A model generated the notes under the pieces. It was given only the letters and a program-made list of their open reading frames with translations, did not search any database and was not told where the DNA came from. The translations under genes and the position numbers were made by a program. 64,000 nucleotides of DNA. Source: an uncultured Eudoraea sp. Its GTDB lineage: Bacteria > Bacteroidota > Bacteroidia > Flavobacteriales > Flavobacteriaceae. The stretch covers positions 1-64,000 of the forward strand of contig NZ_CAMYOM010000030.1 of NCBI RefSeq assembly GCF_947260015.1, in the 5' to 3' direction. Below are positions 1 through 6,669 of this stretch, in pieces (position 1 is the first letter of the stretch; every line of letters begins with the position of its first letter).

Positions 1-78
1 GGGTCCAACCGGTGGCGACGGATTCGCAACACCTCCCCTAACTTGTAGTTTAACTACTTTACTTACTTCTTTTGCCAT
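1..78 (-). CDS. rplK: 50S ribosomal protein L11, N-terminal part (runs off the window)
   Basis: The first 26 codons of ribosomal protein L11 read on the minus strand from an ATG at 76-78 to the window edge. The visible peptide starts MAKEVSKVVKLQVRGG and continues into NPSPPVGP, the conserved L11 N-terminal segment. L11 binds the GTPase-associated region of 23S rRNA and is needed for factor-dependent steps of translation. It is the last visible gene of the tRNA-tuf-tRNA-secE-nusG-rplK series, 71 bases after nusG. The remainder lies outside the window. Confidence 0.95.
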   Translation of the reverse strand, partial: MAKEVSKVVKLQVRGGVANPSPPVGP

Positions 79-149
79 TGTTTTAAATTAAATTTAAAGC
101 GTGTTATATTTTGGAAGCAACACAACTTTTATATATACGTAACAATTTT

Positions 150-701
150 CTATACTTTTTCTACTTGCATGTAACTCAATTCCAATGGTGTTTTTCTGCC
201 GAAAATTTTCACCATTACTTCTAATTTCCTTTTCTCCTCATTAATCTTTTCAACCGTACCATTAAATCCATTAAAAGGTCCGTCTATAACCTTAACAGTT
301 TCTCCAAGAATAAATGGTATCGCAATGCTGTCTGTATTTATAGCTAATTCGTCTACTTTCCCTAACATTCGGTTTACTTCGGCCTTTCTCAATGGAACAG
401 GATCACCACCTTTTGTCTCACCCAAAAAGCCAATTACATTTGTTATGGAGCGGATTATATGAATCATCTCTCCTCCCAAATTAGCTTTGATCATTATATA
501 TCCTGGAAAATAAACCCTCTCTTTATTTATCTTTTTCCCATTTCTTATCTGCACAACTTTCTCAGTTGGAACTAATACATCTTCCAGATAATCAGCAAAT
601 CCATGACGTTCCACTTCGCTTTCTATATAGCCCTTGATCTTATTCTCCTGGCCACTGACAGCTCTTACTACATACCATTTCTTTTCTAATACTTCAGACA
701 T
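150..701 (-). CDS. nusG: Transcription termination/antitermination protein NusG
   Basis: NusG binds RNA polymerase and couples it to ribosomes or Rho. The 183-residue reading has the N-terminal NGN domain (KKWYVVRAVSGQENK near residue 7) and the C-terminal KOW domain (GETVKVIDGPFNGFNGTVE). I start at the ATG at 701, giving MSEVLEKKWYVV. An in-frame TTG nine bases upstream (710) would add three residues but has no advantage. It lies 11 bases after secE in the usual secE-nusG-rplK order, which supports the call. Confidence 0.96.
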   Translation of the reverse strand: MSEVLEKKWYVVRAVSGQENKIKGYIESEVERHGFADYLEDVLVPTEKVVQIRNGKKINKERVYFPGYIMIKANLGGEMIHIIRSITNVIGFLGETKGGDPVPLRKAEVNRMLGKVDELAINTDSIAIPFILGETVKVIDGPFNGFNGTVEKINEEKRKLEVMVKIFGRKTPLELSYMQVEKV

Positions 702-712
702 AGGTCTCAAAC

Positions 713-901
713 TTAATTAATTAAGGTGTTAAAGTAAAGTTGAATAAATTTGCTGAATACGGTATCTACACCCCAAGTTGCCAAAGCAAACAATATAGAA
801 AACACAGCAACAATAACCATAAGGTTAGACGATTCTGCCCTTGATGGTAATGTAACATTATGTCTTAATTCTTCTATGGACTCCTTTATATAAGTTAACA
901 T
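713..901 (-). CDS. secE: Preprotein translocase subunit SecE
   Basis: A 62-residue protein with a short amphipathic N-terminal helix (YIKESIEELRHNVTLPSR) and one membrane-spanning helix (NLMVIVAVFSILFALATWGVD), the minimal single-span SecE layout. SecE clamps SecY in the Sec translocon in the inner membrane. It sits between tRNA-Trp and nusG, the place where secE is found in most bacteria. The last codons and stop lie in the palindrome CTTAATTAATTAAG at 712-725. Confidence 0.94.
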   Translation of the reverse strand: MLTYIKESIEELRHNVTLPSRAESSNLMVIVAVFSILFALATWGVDTVFSKFIQLYFNTLIN

Positions 902-1011
902 ACCTATTATTTTATTCCTTATTAAGAATGCAATTTTTAAACTCTATTACTCGGCCTCAAAATAAGACCAACACTTTGTATCTTTCTCTGCACACTCCTA
1001 TTTCTGATCTG

Positions 1012-1084
1012 CACGGGAGGAGAGGCTCGAACTCCCGACACCTGGTTTTGGAGACCAGTGCTCTACCAACTGAGCTACACCCGT
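1012..1084 (-). tRNA. tRNA-Trp (anticodon CCA)
   Basis: A 73-base cloverleaf on the minus strand. The anticodon arm is CTGGT-CTCCAAA-ACCAG, giving CCA for tryptophan. The D arm is GCTC/GAGC and the T arm carries TTCGAGC. No CCA tail is encoded. The acceptor stem ACGGGTG/CTCCCGT has one U-U mismatch at the sixth pair. It lies between tuf and secE, a common position for tRNA-Trp. Confidence 0.95.
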
Positions 1085-1129
1085 TTATATTTACACTGAA
1101 AGGTATCCCCGCAAAATATTATATCGTGA

Positions 1130-2317
1130 TTAATCTAAAATCTTAGTTACCTGACCGGCACCAACCGTTCTACCACCCTCTCGGATTGCAAATCGAAGTC
1201 CTACGCTTAATGCGATAGGCTGGATCAGGTCTACAGTAATAGTTACGTTATCACCAGGCATTACCATTTCAACTCCACTTGGAAGATTTATTGTTCCAGT
1301 AACATCCGTTGTTCTAACATAGAACTGTGGACGGTAATTGTTGTGGAATGGTGTATGACGACCACCTTCTTCTTTTTTAAGGATATATACCTCAGCTTCA
1401 AATTTAGCATGCGGCTTAACAGAACCTGGCTTGCAAATAACCATTCCTCTGCTAATTTGCGATTTTTCAATACCTCTTAACAAGATACCTACGTTATCAC
1501 CAGCTTCTCCTCTATCCAAAATTTTACGGAACATCTCAACCCCGGTAACTGTAGATGTTAATTTTTCAGCACCCATTCCAATAATATCTACAGCATCACC
1601 AGTATTAGCTATTCCGGTTTCAATACGACCGGTGGCAACAGTACCACGACCGGTAATGGTAAACACATCTTCAACTGGCATTAAGAAATCTTTTTCAATA
1701 TCCCTTTTTGGCAATTCAATCCATTCATCAACAGCAGTCATTAATTCCATTACTGTATCTACCCACTTTTGCTCTCCATTTAAAGCGCCTAAAGCCGATC
1801 CGGAAATAACCGGTCCATTATCACCATCGTACTCGTAGAAAGACAGAAGCTCTCTTATTTCCATTTCAACAAGCTCAAGCAATTCATCATCATCAACCAT
1901 GTCTACTTTATTCATGAAAACCACCATTCTTGGAATACCTACCTGACGACCTAAAAGGATATGCTCTCTGGTTTGAGGCATTGGACCATCTGTGGCAGCA
2001 ACCACTAAGATTGCTCCGTCCATTTGTGCAGCACCCGTTACCATGTTCTTTACATAATCCGCGTGACCAGGACAATCTACGTGTGCATAATGACGATTCG
2101 CTGTTGAGTATTCAACGTGTGATGTATTAATTGTAATACCTCGTTCCTTTTCTTCCGGAGCGTTATCGATTGAATCGAAACTTCTCATTTCAGATAATCC
2201 TGCGTTTGCTAAAACAGAAGTAATAGCGGCAGTTAATGTAGTTTTACCGTGATCTACGTGTCCAATAGTACCAATATTTAAGTGCGGTTTGGAACGATCA
2301 AAAGTTTCCTTTGCCAT
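1130..2317 (-). CDS. tuf: Elongation factor Tu
   Basis: EF-Tu carries aminoacyl-tRNA to the ribosome as a GTP complex. The 395-residue product has the full GTPase motif set: G1 [10 protein letters not shown] near residue 18, the G2 segment [10 protein letters not shown]3 DCPGHADY, G4 NKVD and G5 SGSALGAL. The beta-barrel domains 2 and 3 follow and the length matches the family. It is transcribed after four tRNA genes and before tRNA-Trp, so it is probably part of one tRNA-tuf transcript. Confidence 0.98.
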   Translation of the reverse strand: MAKETFDRSKPHLNIGTIGHVDHGKTTLTAAITSVLANAGLSEMRSFDSIDNAPEEKERGITINTSHVEYSTANRHYAHVDCPGHADYVKNMVTGAAQMDGAILVVAATDGPMPQTREHILLGRQVGIPRMVVFMNKVDMVDDDELLELVEMEIRELLSFYEYDGDNGPVISGSALGALNGEQKWVDTVMELMTAVDEWIELPKRDIEKDFLMPVEDVFTITGRGTVATGRIETGIANTGDAVDIIGMGAEKLTSTVTGVEMFRKILDRGEAGDNVGILLRGIEKSQISRGMVICKPGSVKPHAKFEAEVYILKKEEGGRHTPFHNNYRPQFYVRTTDVTGTINLPSGVEMVMPGDNVTITVDLIQPIALSVGLRFAIREGGRTVGAGQVTKILD

Positions 2318-2378
2318 TTTTGAGTGAATTTAATCTTAGTTTATATTAGTGTATAATAATTAATGCCTATTTTATTTG

Positions 2379-2450
2379 AGCCAACGACGGGAATTGAACC
2401 CGTGACCTCTTCCTTACCAAGGAAACGCTCTACCCCTGAGCTACGTCGGC
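2379..2450 (-). tRNA. tRNA-Thr (anticodon GGT)
   Basis: A 72-base cloverleaf on the minus strand. The acceptor stem is GCCGACG/CGTTGGC, the D arm GCTC/GAGC, the anticodon loop TTGGTAA (anticodon GGT) and the T loop TTCAATT. It is 61 bases upstream of tuf and the fourth of four tRNA genes in a row. Confidence 0.95.
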
Positions 2451-2534
2451 TTGTGGGTCAACAGGTTTTATATTTTAATATTAAGGTTAATTTTAACCTT
2501 GATCAAAATAAGAAACGTTTACTCAATTTCTTTG

Positions 2535-2607
2535 AGCGGGAGACCGGGTTCGAACCGGCGACATTCAGCTTGGAAGGCTGACGCTCTACCAACTGAGCTA
2601 CTCCCGC
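2535..2607 (-). tRNA. tRNA-Gly (anticodon TCC)
   Basis: A 73-base cloverleaf on the minus strand. The acceptor stem GCGGGAG/CTCCCGC is perfect, the anticodon arm is TCAGC-CTTCCAA-GCTGA (anticodon TCC) and the T loop is TTCGAAC. It is the third tRNA of the tRNA-tuf series. Confidence 0.95.
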
Positions 2608-2745
2608 AATTTTAATTTTCAATATTTCACCAATCCTACCGAACATCTTCTAAGGCCCAAATTGCGATTATTACCAGGCTCTAAATTTATCTGAACCCGG
2701 AAATCCAAAAGCAATATTCACAAAACCGCTCTCAAAAACCAGTTG

Positions 2746-2827
2746 TGGGGAGAGCAGGATTCGAACCTGCGAAGGTAAAACCAACAGATTTACAGTCTGT
2801 CCTCGTTGGCCGCTTGAGTATCTCCCC
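2746..2827 (-). tRNA. tRNA-Tyr (anticodon GTA)
   Basis: An 82-base class II tRNA on the minus strand. The acceptor stem is GGGGAGA/TCTCCCC, the anticodon arm ACAGA-CTGTAAA-TCTGT (anticodon GTA), and the long variable arm of tyrosine tRNAs is present. The 138 bases between it and tRNA-Gly hold nothing I recognise. Confidence 0.95.
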
Positions 2828-2851
2828 TCCTTGCTATTTTATATACTTACG

Positions 2852-2925
2852 AGCCGATGGAGGGACTCGAACCCACGACCTGCTGATTACAAATCAGCTG
2901 CTCTAGCCAGCTGAGCTACATCGGC
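2852..2925 (-). tRNA. tRNA-Thr (anticodon TGT)
   Basis: A 74-base cloverleaf on the minus strand. The acceptor stem is GCCGATG/CATCGGC, the anticodon arm GCTGA-TTTGTAA-TCAGC (anticodon TGT) and the T loop TTCGAGT. It is the first gene of the tRNA-tuf series, just downstream of a good promoter. Confidence 0.95.
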
Positions 2926-2946
2926 TTTTTAAAGCCTTTAATGCAT

Positions 2947-2973
2947 AAAAAAGTCCGCTATTTCTAACGGACT
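2947..2973 (-). terminator. Rho-independent terminator after hpf
   Basis: On the minus strand AGTCCG, a 10-base loop, then CGGACT is followed by six T. The hairpin lies 38 bases after the hpf stop and directly before tRNA-Thr(TGT). It overlaps the predicted start of the tRNA-tuf transcript, so it probably ends the xerC-hpf message rather than the tRNA one. Confidence 0.65.
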
Positions 2974-2974
2974 G

Positions 2975-3005
2975 CAAATGTAGATAATTATTTTTTTAAT
3001 CAAAA
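2975..3005 (-). promoter_or_regulatory. Bacteroidetes-type promoter for the tRNA-tuf operon
   Basis: On the minus strand TTTTG (3001-3005), 18 bases, then TACATTTG (2975-2982). This matches the Bacteroidetes -33/-7 consensus (TTTG and TAnnTTTG). Transcription should start near 2970, about 45 bases before tRNA-Thr(TGT). Confidence 0.65.
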
Positions 3006-3010
3006 CTATT

Positions 3011-3328
3011 TTATAAAAATTTTAAAGAGGGTTGGAACCTTGGTTTTTTCTTCTTTTTAACCAATTTTCTCTCCAGAGAACTGCATGCAGAATCAATTGC
3101 CTCCTCAAAAGATTTGCATTGCTTTTTAACTACAAACATATCTTTTGGTATATACAGTTTGATCTCGACAATTTTATTTTCTTTTTCACTAGTATTTTCA
3201 ACCTTTAAATGCACATCAGAGCTGACAATCTTATCATAAAAAAGTTCTAGTTTGTCTAAACGCGTTTGAATAAAATTTAGAAGTTTTAAATCTGCATTAA
3301 AATTCACAGCTTGCGCATTTACCTTCAT
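3011..3328 (-). CDS. hpf: Ribosome hibernation-promoting factor, short form (HPF/YfiA family)
   Basis: Small proteins of this family bind the 30S decoding centre and silence ribosomes in stationary phase. The 105-residue product has the beta-alpha-beta-beta-beta-alpha pattern of the family: an opening strand MKVNAQAVNF, a helix DLKLLNFIQTRLDKLELFYD, and a C-terminal helix with CKSFEEAIDSACSSLERKLVKKKKK. It ends there, without the dimerisation domain of long HPF. It follows xerC by 42 bases on the same strand and shares the neighbourhood of rpsU and tuf, as expected for a ribosome-associated protein. Confidence 0.88.
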   Translation of the reverse strand: MKVNAQAVNFNADLKLLNFIQTRLDKLELFYDKIVSSDVHLKVENTSEKENKIVEIKLYIPKDMFVVKKQCKSFEEAIDSACSSLERKLVKKKKKPRFQPSLKFL

Positions 3329-3370
3329 AAGTTGAATATTTTAGGTTAAACAATAGAAAAGAACGTTATA

Positions 3371-4261
3371 CTATTTCTTGCTCCTTGGATGAGCAGATGC
3401 ATGTACTTTTTTTAATTCAGCTATACTATTATGTGTGTAAACCTGAGTAGAGGCCAAACTAGAATGACCTAGCAATTCCTTTACCGAATTTAAATCTGCT
3501 CCTTTATTAAGCAAGTGCGTGGCGAAGGTATGCCTAAGTATATGCGGACTCTTTTTAACTTTGGAAGAGACCTTACTAAAATACCCATTAATAATTCTAT
3601 AAACAAGTGTTTCATAAATTTTAATCCCGGATTTGGAAAGAAAAACAAAGTCCCTTTCCTTTATAGAGTCCAATTTTATTCTTTTATCCAAATAAATCTC
3701 ATACAGATTTATAGTTGAGTCCAGGAGTGGAACAATTCGTTCCTTATTTCTTTTACCCAATACCTTCATCGTTTTTTGAGACAGTTCAATATCCTTTAAT
3801 TTAAGATTAATAAGCTCTGCTCTCCTTATTCCTGTAGTGTATAGTAATTCTATGATCAACTTATCCCTACTGCCTTCAAATCCATCTTCAAAATGCACCT
3901 GTTGTAAAAGCATTTCCATTTCCGTTTCAGAAAAAGGAATTTCAATTTTTGTAGGAGTCTTCAGGGCCTTATGTTTAGCTAATGGATTAACCTGAATGTT
4001 TTCGATTTTCAATAAAAACTTATAATAAGCCTTCAATGAAGCTACTTTCCGGTTTACAGATCTGTTGGACAATCCTTCTGTGACCAATTGAACTACCCAC
4101 CCTCTTATCAAATTATACTCTGCCTTATCTATTTGCTTTAAATCGTACTCCTTAAAGCAAAATTCTTTAAATCTCTGAATATCTTTTTCGTATGCCTTCA
4201 CCGTATTAGGTGAATAGTTCTTTTCATGATTAAGATAGGATATAAAAGCAGTTAAAGACAT
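3371..4261 (-). CDS. xerC: Tyrosine site-specific recombinase, XerC/XerD family
   Basis: A 296-residue tyrosine recombinase of the length used for chromosome dimer resolution. The N-terminal SAM-like DNA-binding domain (about 1-85) carries NYSPNTVKAYEKDI. The catalytic residues are all present: R146 in TGIRRAEL, K170 in the VLGKRNKER hairpin, H240 and R243 in HILRHTF, H266 in LLGHSS and Y275. XerC and XerD work as a pair at dif; the partner is not in this window and the motifs alone do not separate the two. The gene is set between rpsU and hpf, a usual flavobacterial arrangement, which argues for a housekeeping Xer rather than a phage integrase. Confidence 0.85.
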   Translation of the reverse strand: MSLTAFISYLNHEKNYSPNTVKAYEKDIQRFKEFCFKEYDLKQIDKAEYNLIRGWVVQLVTEGLSNRSVNRKVASLKAYYKFLLKIENIQVNPLAKHKALKTPTKIEIPFSETEMEMLLQQVHFEDGFEGSRDKLIIELLYTTGIRRAELINLKLKDIELSQKTMKVLGKRNKERIVPLLDSTINLYEIYLDKRIKLDSIKERDFVFLSKSGIKIYETLVYRIINGYFSKVSSKVKKSPHILRHTFATHLLNKGADLNSVKELLGHSSLASTQVYTHNSIAELKKVHASAHPRSKK

Positions 4262-4290
4262 CTCACAAAGTTACCTTTAGTTATTTTCAT

Positions 4291-4326
4291 AAAAAAATCC
4301 CGTCTCGATAGTTATCGCGACGGGAA
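4291..4326 (-). terminator. Rho-independent terminator after rpsU
   Basis: On the minus strand a hairpin with arms CCCGTCGCGATA and TATCGAGACGGG (one mismatch) is followed by ATTTTTTT. It lies between the rpsU stop and the xerC start, so xerC-hpf must largely use its own promoter. Confidence 0.8.
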
Positions 4327-4349
4327 TTTAAAATGCTTAAAGCTATTTA

Positions 4350-4544
4350 TTATATTTCTTCTTGGTCCCTTAGACCCTGAATATACTGCGCTTTCTGTAT
4401 TTGTTGTCTTCTTTCTACTGAAGGCTTGGTAAACTGCTGACGTTTTCTCAACTGACGCATTGTACCAGTACGATCAAACTTTCGTTTAAAACGTTTTAAA
4501 GCTCTGTCTATATTTTCTCCTTCTTTTATTGGTATTATCAACAT
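4350..4544 (-). CDS. rpsU: 30S ribosomal protein S21
   Basis: A 64-residue basic protein beginning MLIIPIKEGENIDRALKRFK and continuing with KFDRTGTMRQLRKRQQF, the S21 signature. S21 sits near the anti-Shine-Dalgarno end of 16S rRNA and in Bacteroidota is thought to help hide that sequence. The gene is monocistronic by appearance: a TATATTTG box precedes it and a strong terminator follows. Confidence 0.96.
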   Translation of the reverse strand: MLIIPIKEGENIDRALKRFKRKFDRTGTMRQLRKRQQFTKPSVERRQQIQKAQYIQGLRDQEEI

Positions 4545-4581
4545 AGGCTACAACCTCCTTTCTTTAATGATTTTTCGACTG

Positions 4582-4615
4582 CAAATATAGAATGAATTAA
4601 TTAAACAGTAACAAA
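4582..4615 (-). promoter_or_regulatory. Probable rpsU promoter
   Basis: On the minus strand TTTG (4612-4615) and TATATTTG (4582-4589) are 22 bases apart. The -7 box is perfect; the spacing is about three bases longer than usual. Confidence 0.45.
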
Positions 4616-5779
4616 TTATTTTAAAATATTCTTCGCTATAACTACTTTTTGTATTTCCGTGGTACCTTCTCCTATTGTGCAAAGCTTTGCATCCCTGTAG
4701 AACTTTTCTACGGGGAAATCTTTGGTGTACCCATAACCTCCATGAATTTGGAGAGCTTCGTTGGCCACCTTTACGCAGACCTCAGAAGCAAACATTTTTG
4801 ACATTGCACTAATTTTGGTCATCGGACGACCTTCATTTTTTAGGAAAGCAGCCTTATGCAGCAATAATTCAGAGGCTTCTATTTCAGTAGCCATATCTGC
4901 CAGTTTAAACGAAATACCCTGAAATGAACTAATAGGTTTACCAAATTGCACGCGTTCTTTAGAATACTTTAATGCAGCTTCATAGGCACCCTTAGCTATT
5001 CCCAGAGATAAAGCTCCAATAGATATTCGACCCCCATCTAAAACTTTCATAGACTGAACAAAGCCTTCGCCTATTCCACCAAGTCTATGGCTATCCGGAA
5101 TCCTACAATTATTAAAAATCAATTCTGCAGTTTCACTTGCACGCATTCCCAATTTATCTTCTTTCTTGCCACTTGTAAAACCCAATGTCCCTTTTTCAAT
5201 AACAAAAGAGGTCATCCCATGACTATCTCCCTTCTCCCCTGTTCTTGCAATAACAACAGCAATATCTCCACTTATACCATGTGTAATAAAATTCTTTGCT
5301 CCATTAAGAACCCAATCATCACCATCTCTAATGGCCGTTGTGCTCATTCCTCCGGCATCTGAACCCGTATTGTGCTCTGTTAATCCCCAGGCACCGATCC
5401 ACTCTCCGGTAGCAAGTTTTGGAATCCACCTTTGTTTTTGCTCATCATTCGCAAAAGTTAAAATATGATTAGTACATAAAGAATTATGAGCGGCTATAGA
5501 TAGGCCAATTGACGGATCCACCTTTGATATCTCTTCAATAATGGCTATATACTCATGATAGCCCAACCCGGCTCCACCCAATTCATGAGGAACCAATACA
5601 CCCATAAATCCATATTCTCCGGCTTTTTTAAGAAGATCAGCAGGGAAAAATTGAGATTCGTCCCACTCCATAATGTGCGGCCTTATATATTGTTCTGCAA
5701 ATTTCTTAGCAGACTCGGCAACATGGTGTTGGGTCTCAGAATAATCAAAACTTATAATAGACATAGTGTCTGTAATCAT
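4616..5779 (-). CDS. Acyl-CoA dehydrogenase
   Basis: FAD flavoenzyme that makes the first double bond in acyl-CoA beta-oxidation or branched-chain amino acid breakdown, passing electrons to ETF. The 387 residues show the N-terminal helical domain, the middle beta domain (WGLTEHNTGSDAGG, a family signature) and the C-terminal helical domain. The catalytic base is predicted as E371 in IGEGTTEIQ, the short-chain/butyryl-type position. I keep the first ATG at 5779, though the ATG at 5764 (MSIISFDYSETQ) is equally possible. A TATATTTG box lies upstream inside the end of the preceding gene. Substrate is not readable from sequence. Confidence 0.9.
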   Translation of the reverse strand: MITDTMSIISFDYSETQHHVAESAKKFAEQYIRPHIMEWDESQFFPADLLKKAGEYGFMGVLVPHELGGAGLGYHEYIAIIEEISKVDPSIGLSIAAHNSLCTNHILTFANDEQKQRWIPKLATGEWIGAWGLTEHNTGSDAGGMSTTAIRDGDDWVLNGAKNFITHGISGDIAVVIARTGEKGDSHGMTSFVIEKGTLGFTSGKKEDKLGMRASETAELIFNNCRIPDSHRLGGIGEGFVQSMKVLDGGRISIGALSLGIAKGAYEAALKYSKERVQFGKPISSFQGISFKLADMATEIEASELLLHKAAFLKNEGRPMTKISAMSKMFASEVCVKVANEALQIHGGYGYTKDFPVEKFYRDAKLCTIGEGTTEIQKVVIAKNILK

Positions 5780-5791
5780 TATCGTAATTTT

Positions 5792-6661
5792 TTAGAGCGA
5801 CAAATATAATTTAATTCTATCAATCTTGTTTGCCGGGAAATCTTCAATTTTTGTTAATTCGTTAATTGATCGGATAATCCCAACACTATCTCTATATGTA
5901 ACTATTTGAATAGCAAGGTTTTGATTAATATAAATCAGCTGTTCCATCTCTCTTCTTGTAGCAGAATTAATATTGATCATTTCAATTGCCGGTTGCACCT
6001 TAACCTGAAATTCTTCTAATATTCTTAAAACAACTTCTTCCTCAAGACCGTATACATCATATAGTTGTTCGTTTACCATAAAGCCCCCTAATCTGTTTCT
6101 GAACTTAACAATCCTAGCCGATAATTTATCGCCAATTCCATAAATGTCTTTAAGTTCTTCTGAAGTAGCCTGATTCAAATCTTTATGCTCCACGGCTGCT
6201 ACTACTAATTTTTCCGATCTTTCTTTTTTTTTGTTTTTTGGTCGATTTGCCCATTCAGGAAATTTAAATAATGGAGCTAATATTTGTAGTAAGGAATCTG
6301 AAATGAGGGTAAGCTGTTGAAATTCTTTTGCGGAATATACCCACCTGTTTTCAGATCTGAATAAGTGTAGTCTATCTATCTCTTCATTAGACATGCCAAG
6401 GGTATAACCCTTATAATCGGTTATAAAGTTTGGATTAAAAGGATAAACCTTCGGTGATTCTTCCAATTTACTTTGTTCCCTTATTGAATCCAATAGTTTT
6501 TGAGCTTCGGTATCCAATGCCAAGCTTGCCTCTGAGCTATAAACCACCTCATTTCTGAACATCATGTAGATAAGCTGTAAACTGAAAATGATTACCAATA
6601 AAAAGAAAATCCCACTACGTTCCTGTTTATTGAACTTAAAGTGGGATTTAAAACTTTTCAA
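5792..6661 (-). CDS. Membrane-anchored helix-hairpin-helix protein (ComEA-like)
   Basis: A 289-residue protein with one N-terminal membrane span (GIFFLLVIIFSLQLIYMMF, about residues 17-36) followed by helix-hairpin-helix repeats in the second half: DLNQATSEELKDIYGIGDKL, ININSATRREMEQL and a final NELTKIEDFP unit. Such anchored HhH domains bind double-stranded DNA without sequence preference, as in ComEA of the competence system; that role here is inference. The start is a TTG at 6661, nine bases after the stop of the symporter gene, so translation is probably coupled to it. There is no ATG before residue 33. Confidence 0.75.
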   Translation of the reverse strand: MKSFKSHFKFNKQERSGIFFLLVIIFSLQLIYMMFRNEVVYSSEASLALDTEAQKLLDSIREQSKLEESPKVYPFNPNFITDYKGYTLGMSNEEIDRLHLFRSENRWVYSAKEFQQLTLISDSLLQILAPLFKFPEWANRPKNKKKERSEKLVVAAVEHKDLNQATSEELKDIYGIGDKLSARIVKFRNRLGGFMVNEQLYDVYGLEEEVVLRILEEFQVKVQPAIEMININSATRREMEQLIYINQNLAIQIVTYRDSVGIIRSINELTKIEDFPANKIDRIKLYLSL

Positions 6662-6669
6662 GGAAATTC

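Noticed and set aside
928-1146. 72-codon plus-strand frame across tRNA-Trp
   Set aside because: It runs antisense over tRNA-Trp and into the end of tuf; the cloverleaf explains the sequence. The frame at 2363-2581 over tRNA-Thr and tRNA-Gly is rejected for the same reason.
1431-1838. 135-codon open frame on the plus strand inside tuf
   Set aside because: It is the antisense of the highly conserved tuf gene and its translation shows no domain. The same applies to long antisense frames within ftsH (39909-40809), trpD (17130-17420) and the symporter (7049-7408).
3371-4261. Xer recombinase as mark of a mobile element
   Set aside because: Gene context (rpsU, hpf) and length are those of housekeeping Xer; no att-like repeats or phage genes are nearby even though tRNA genes follow.
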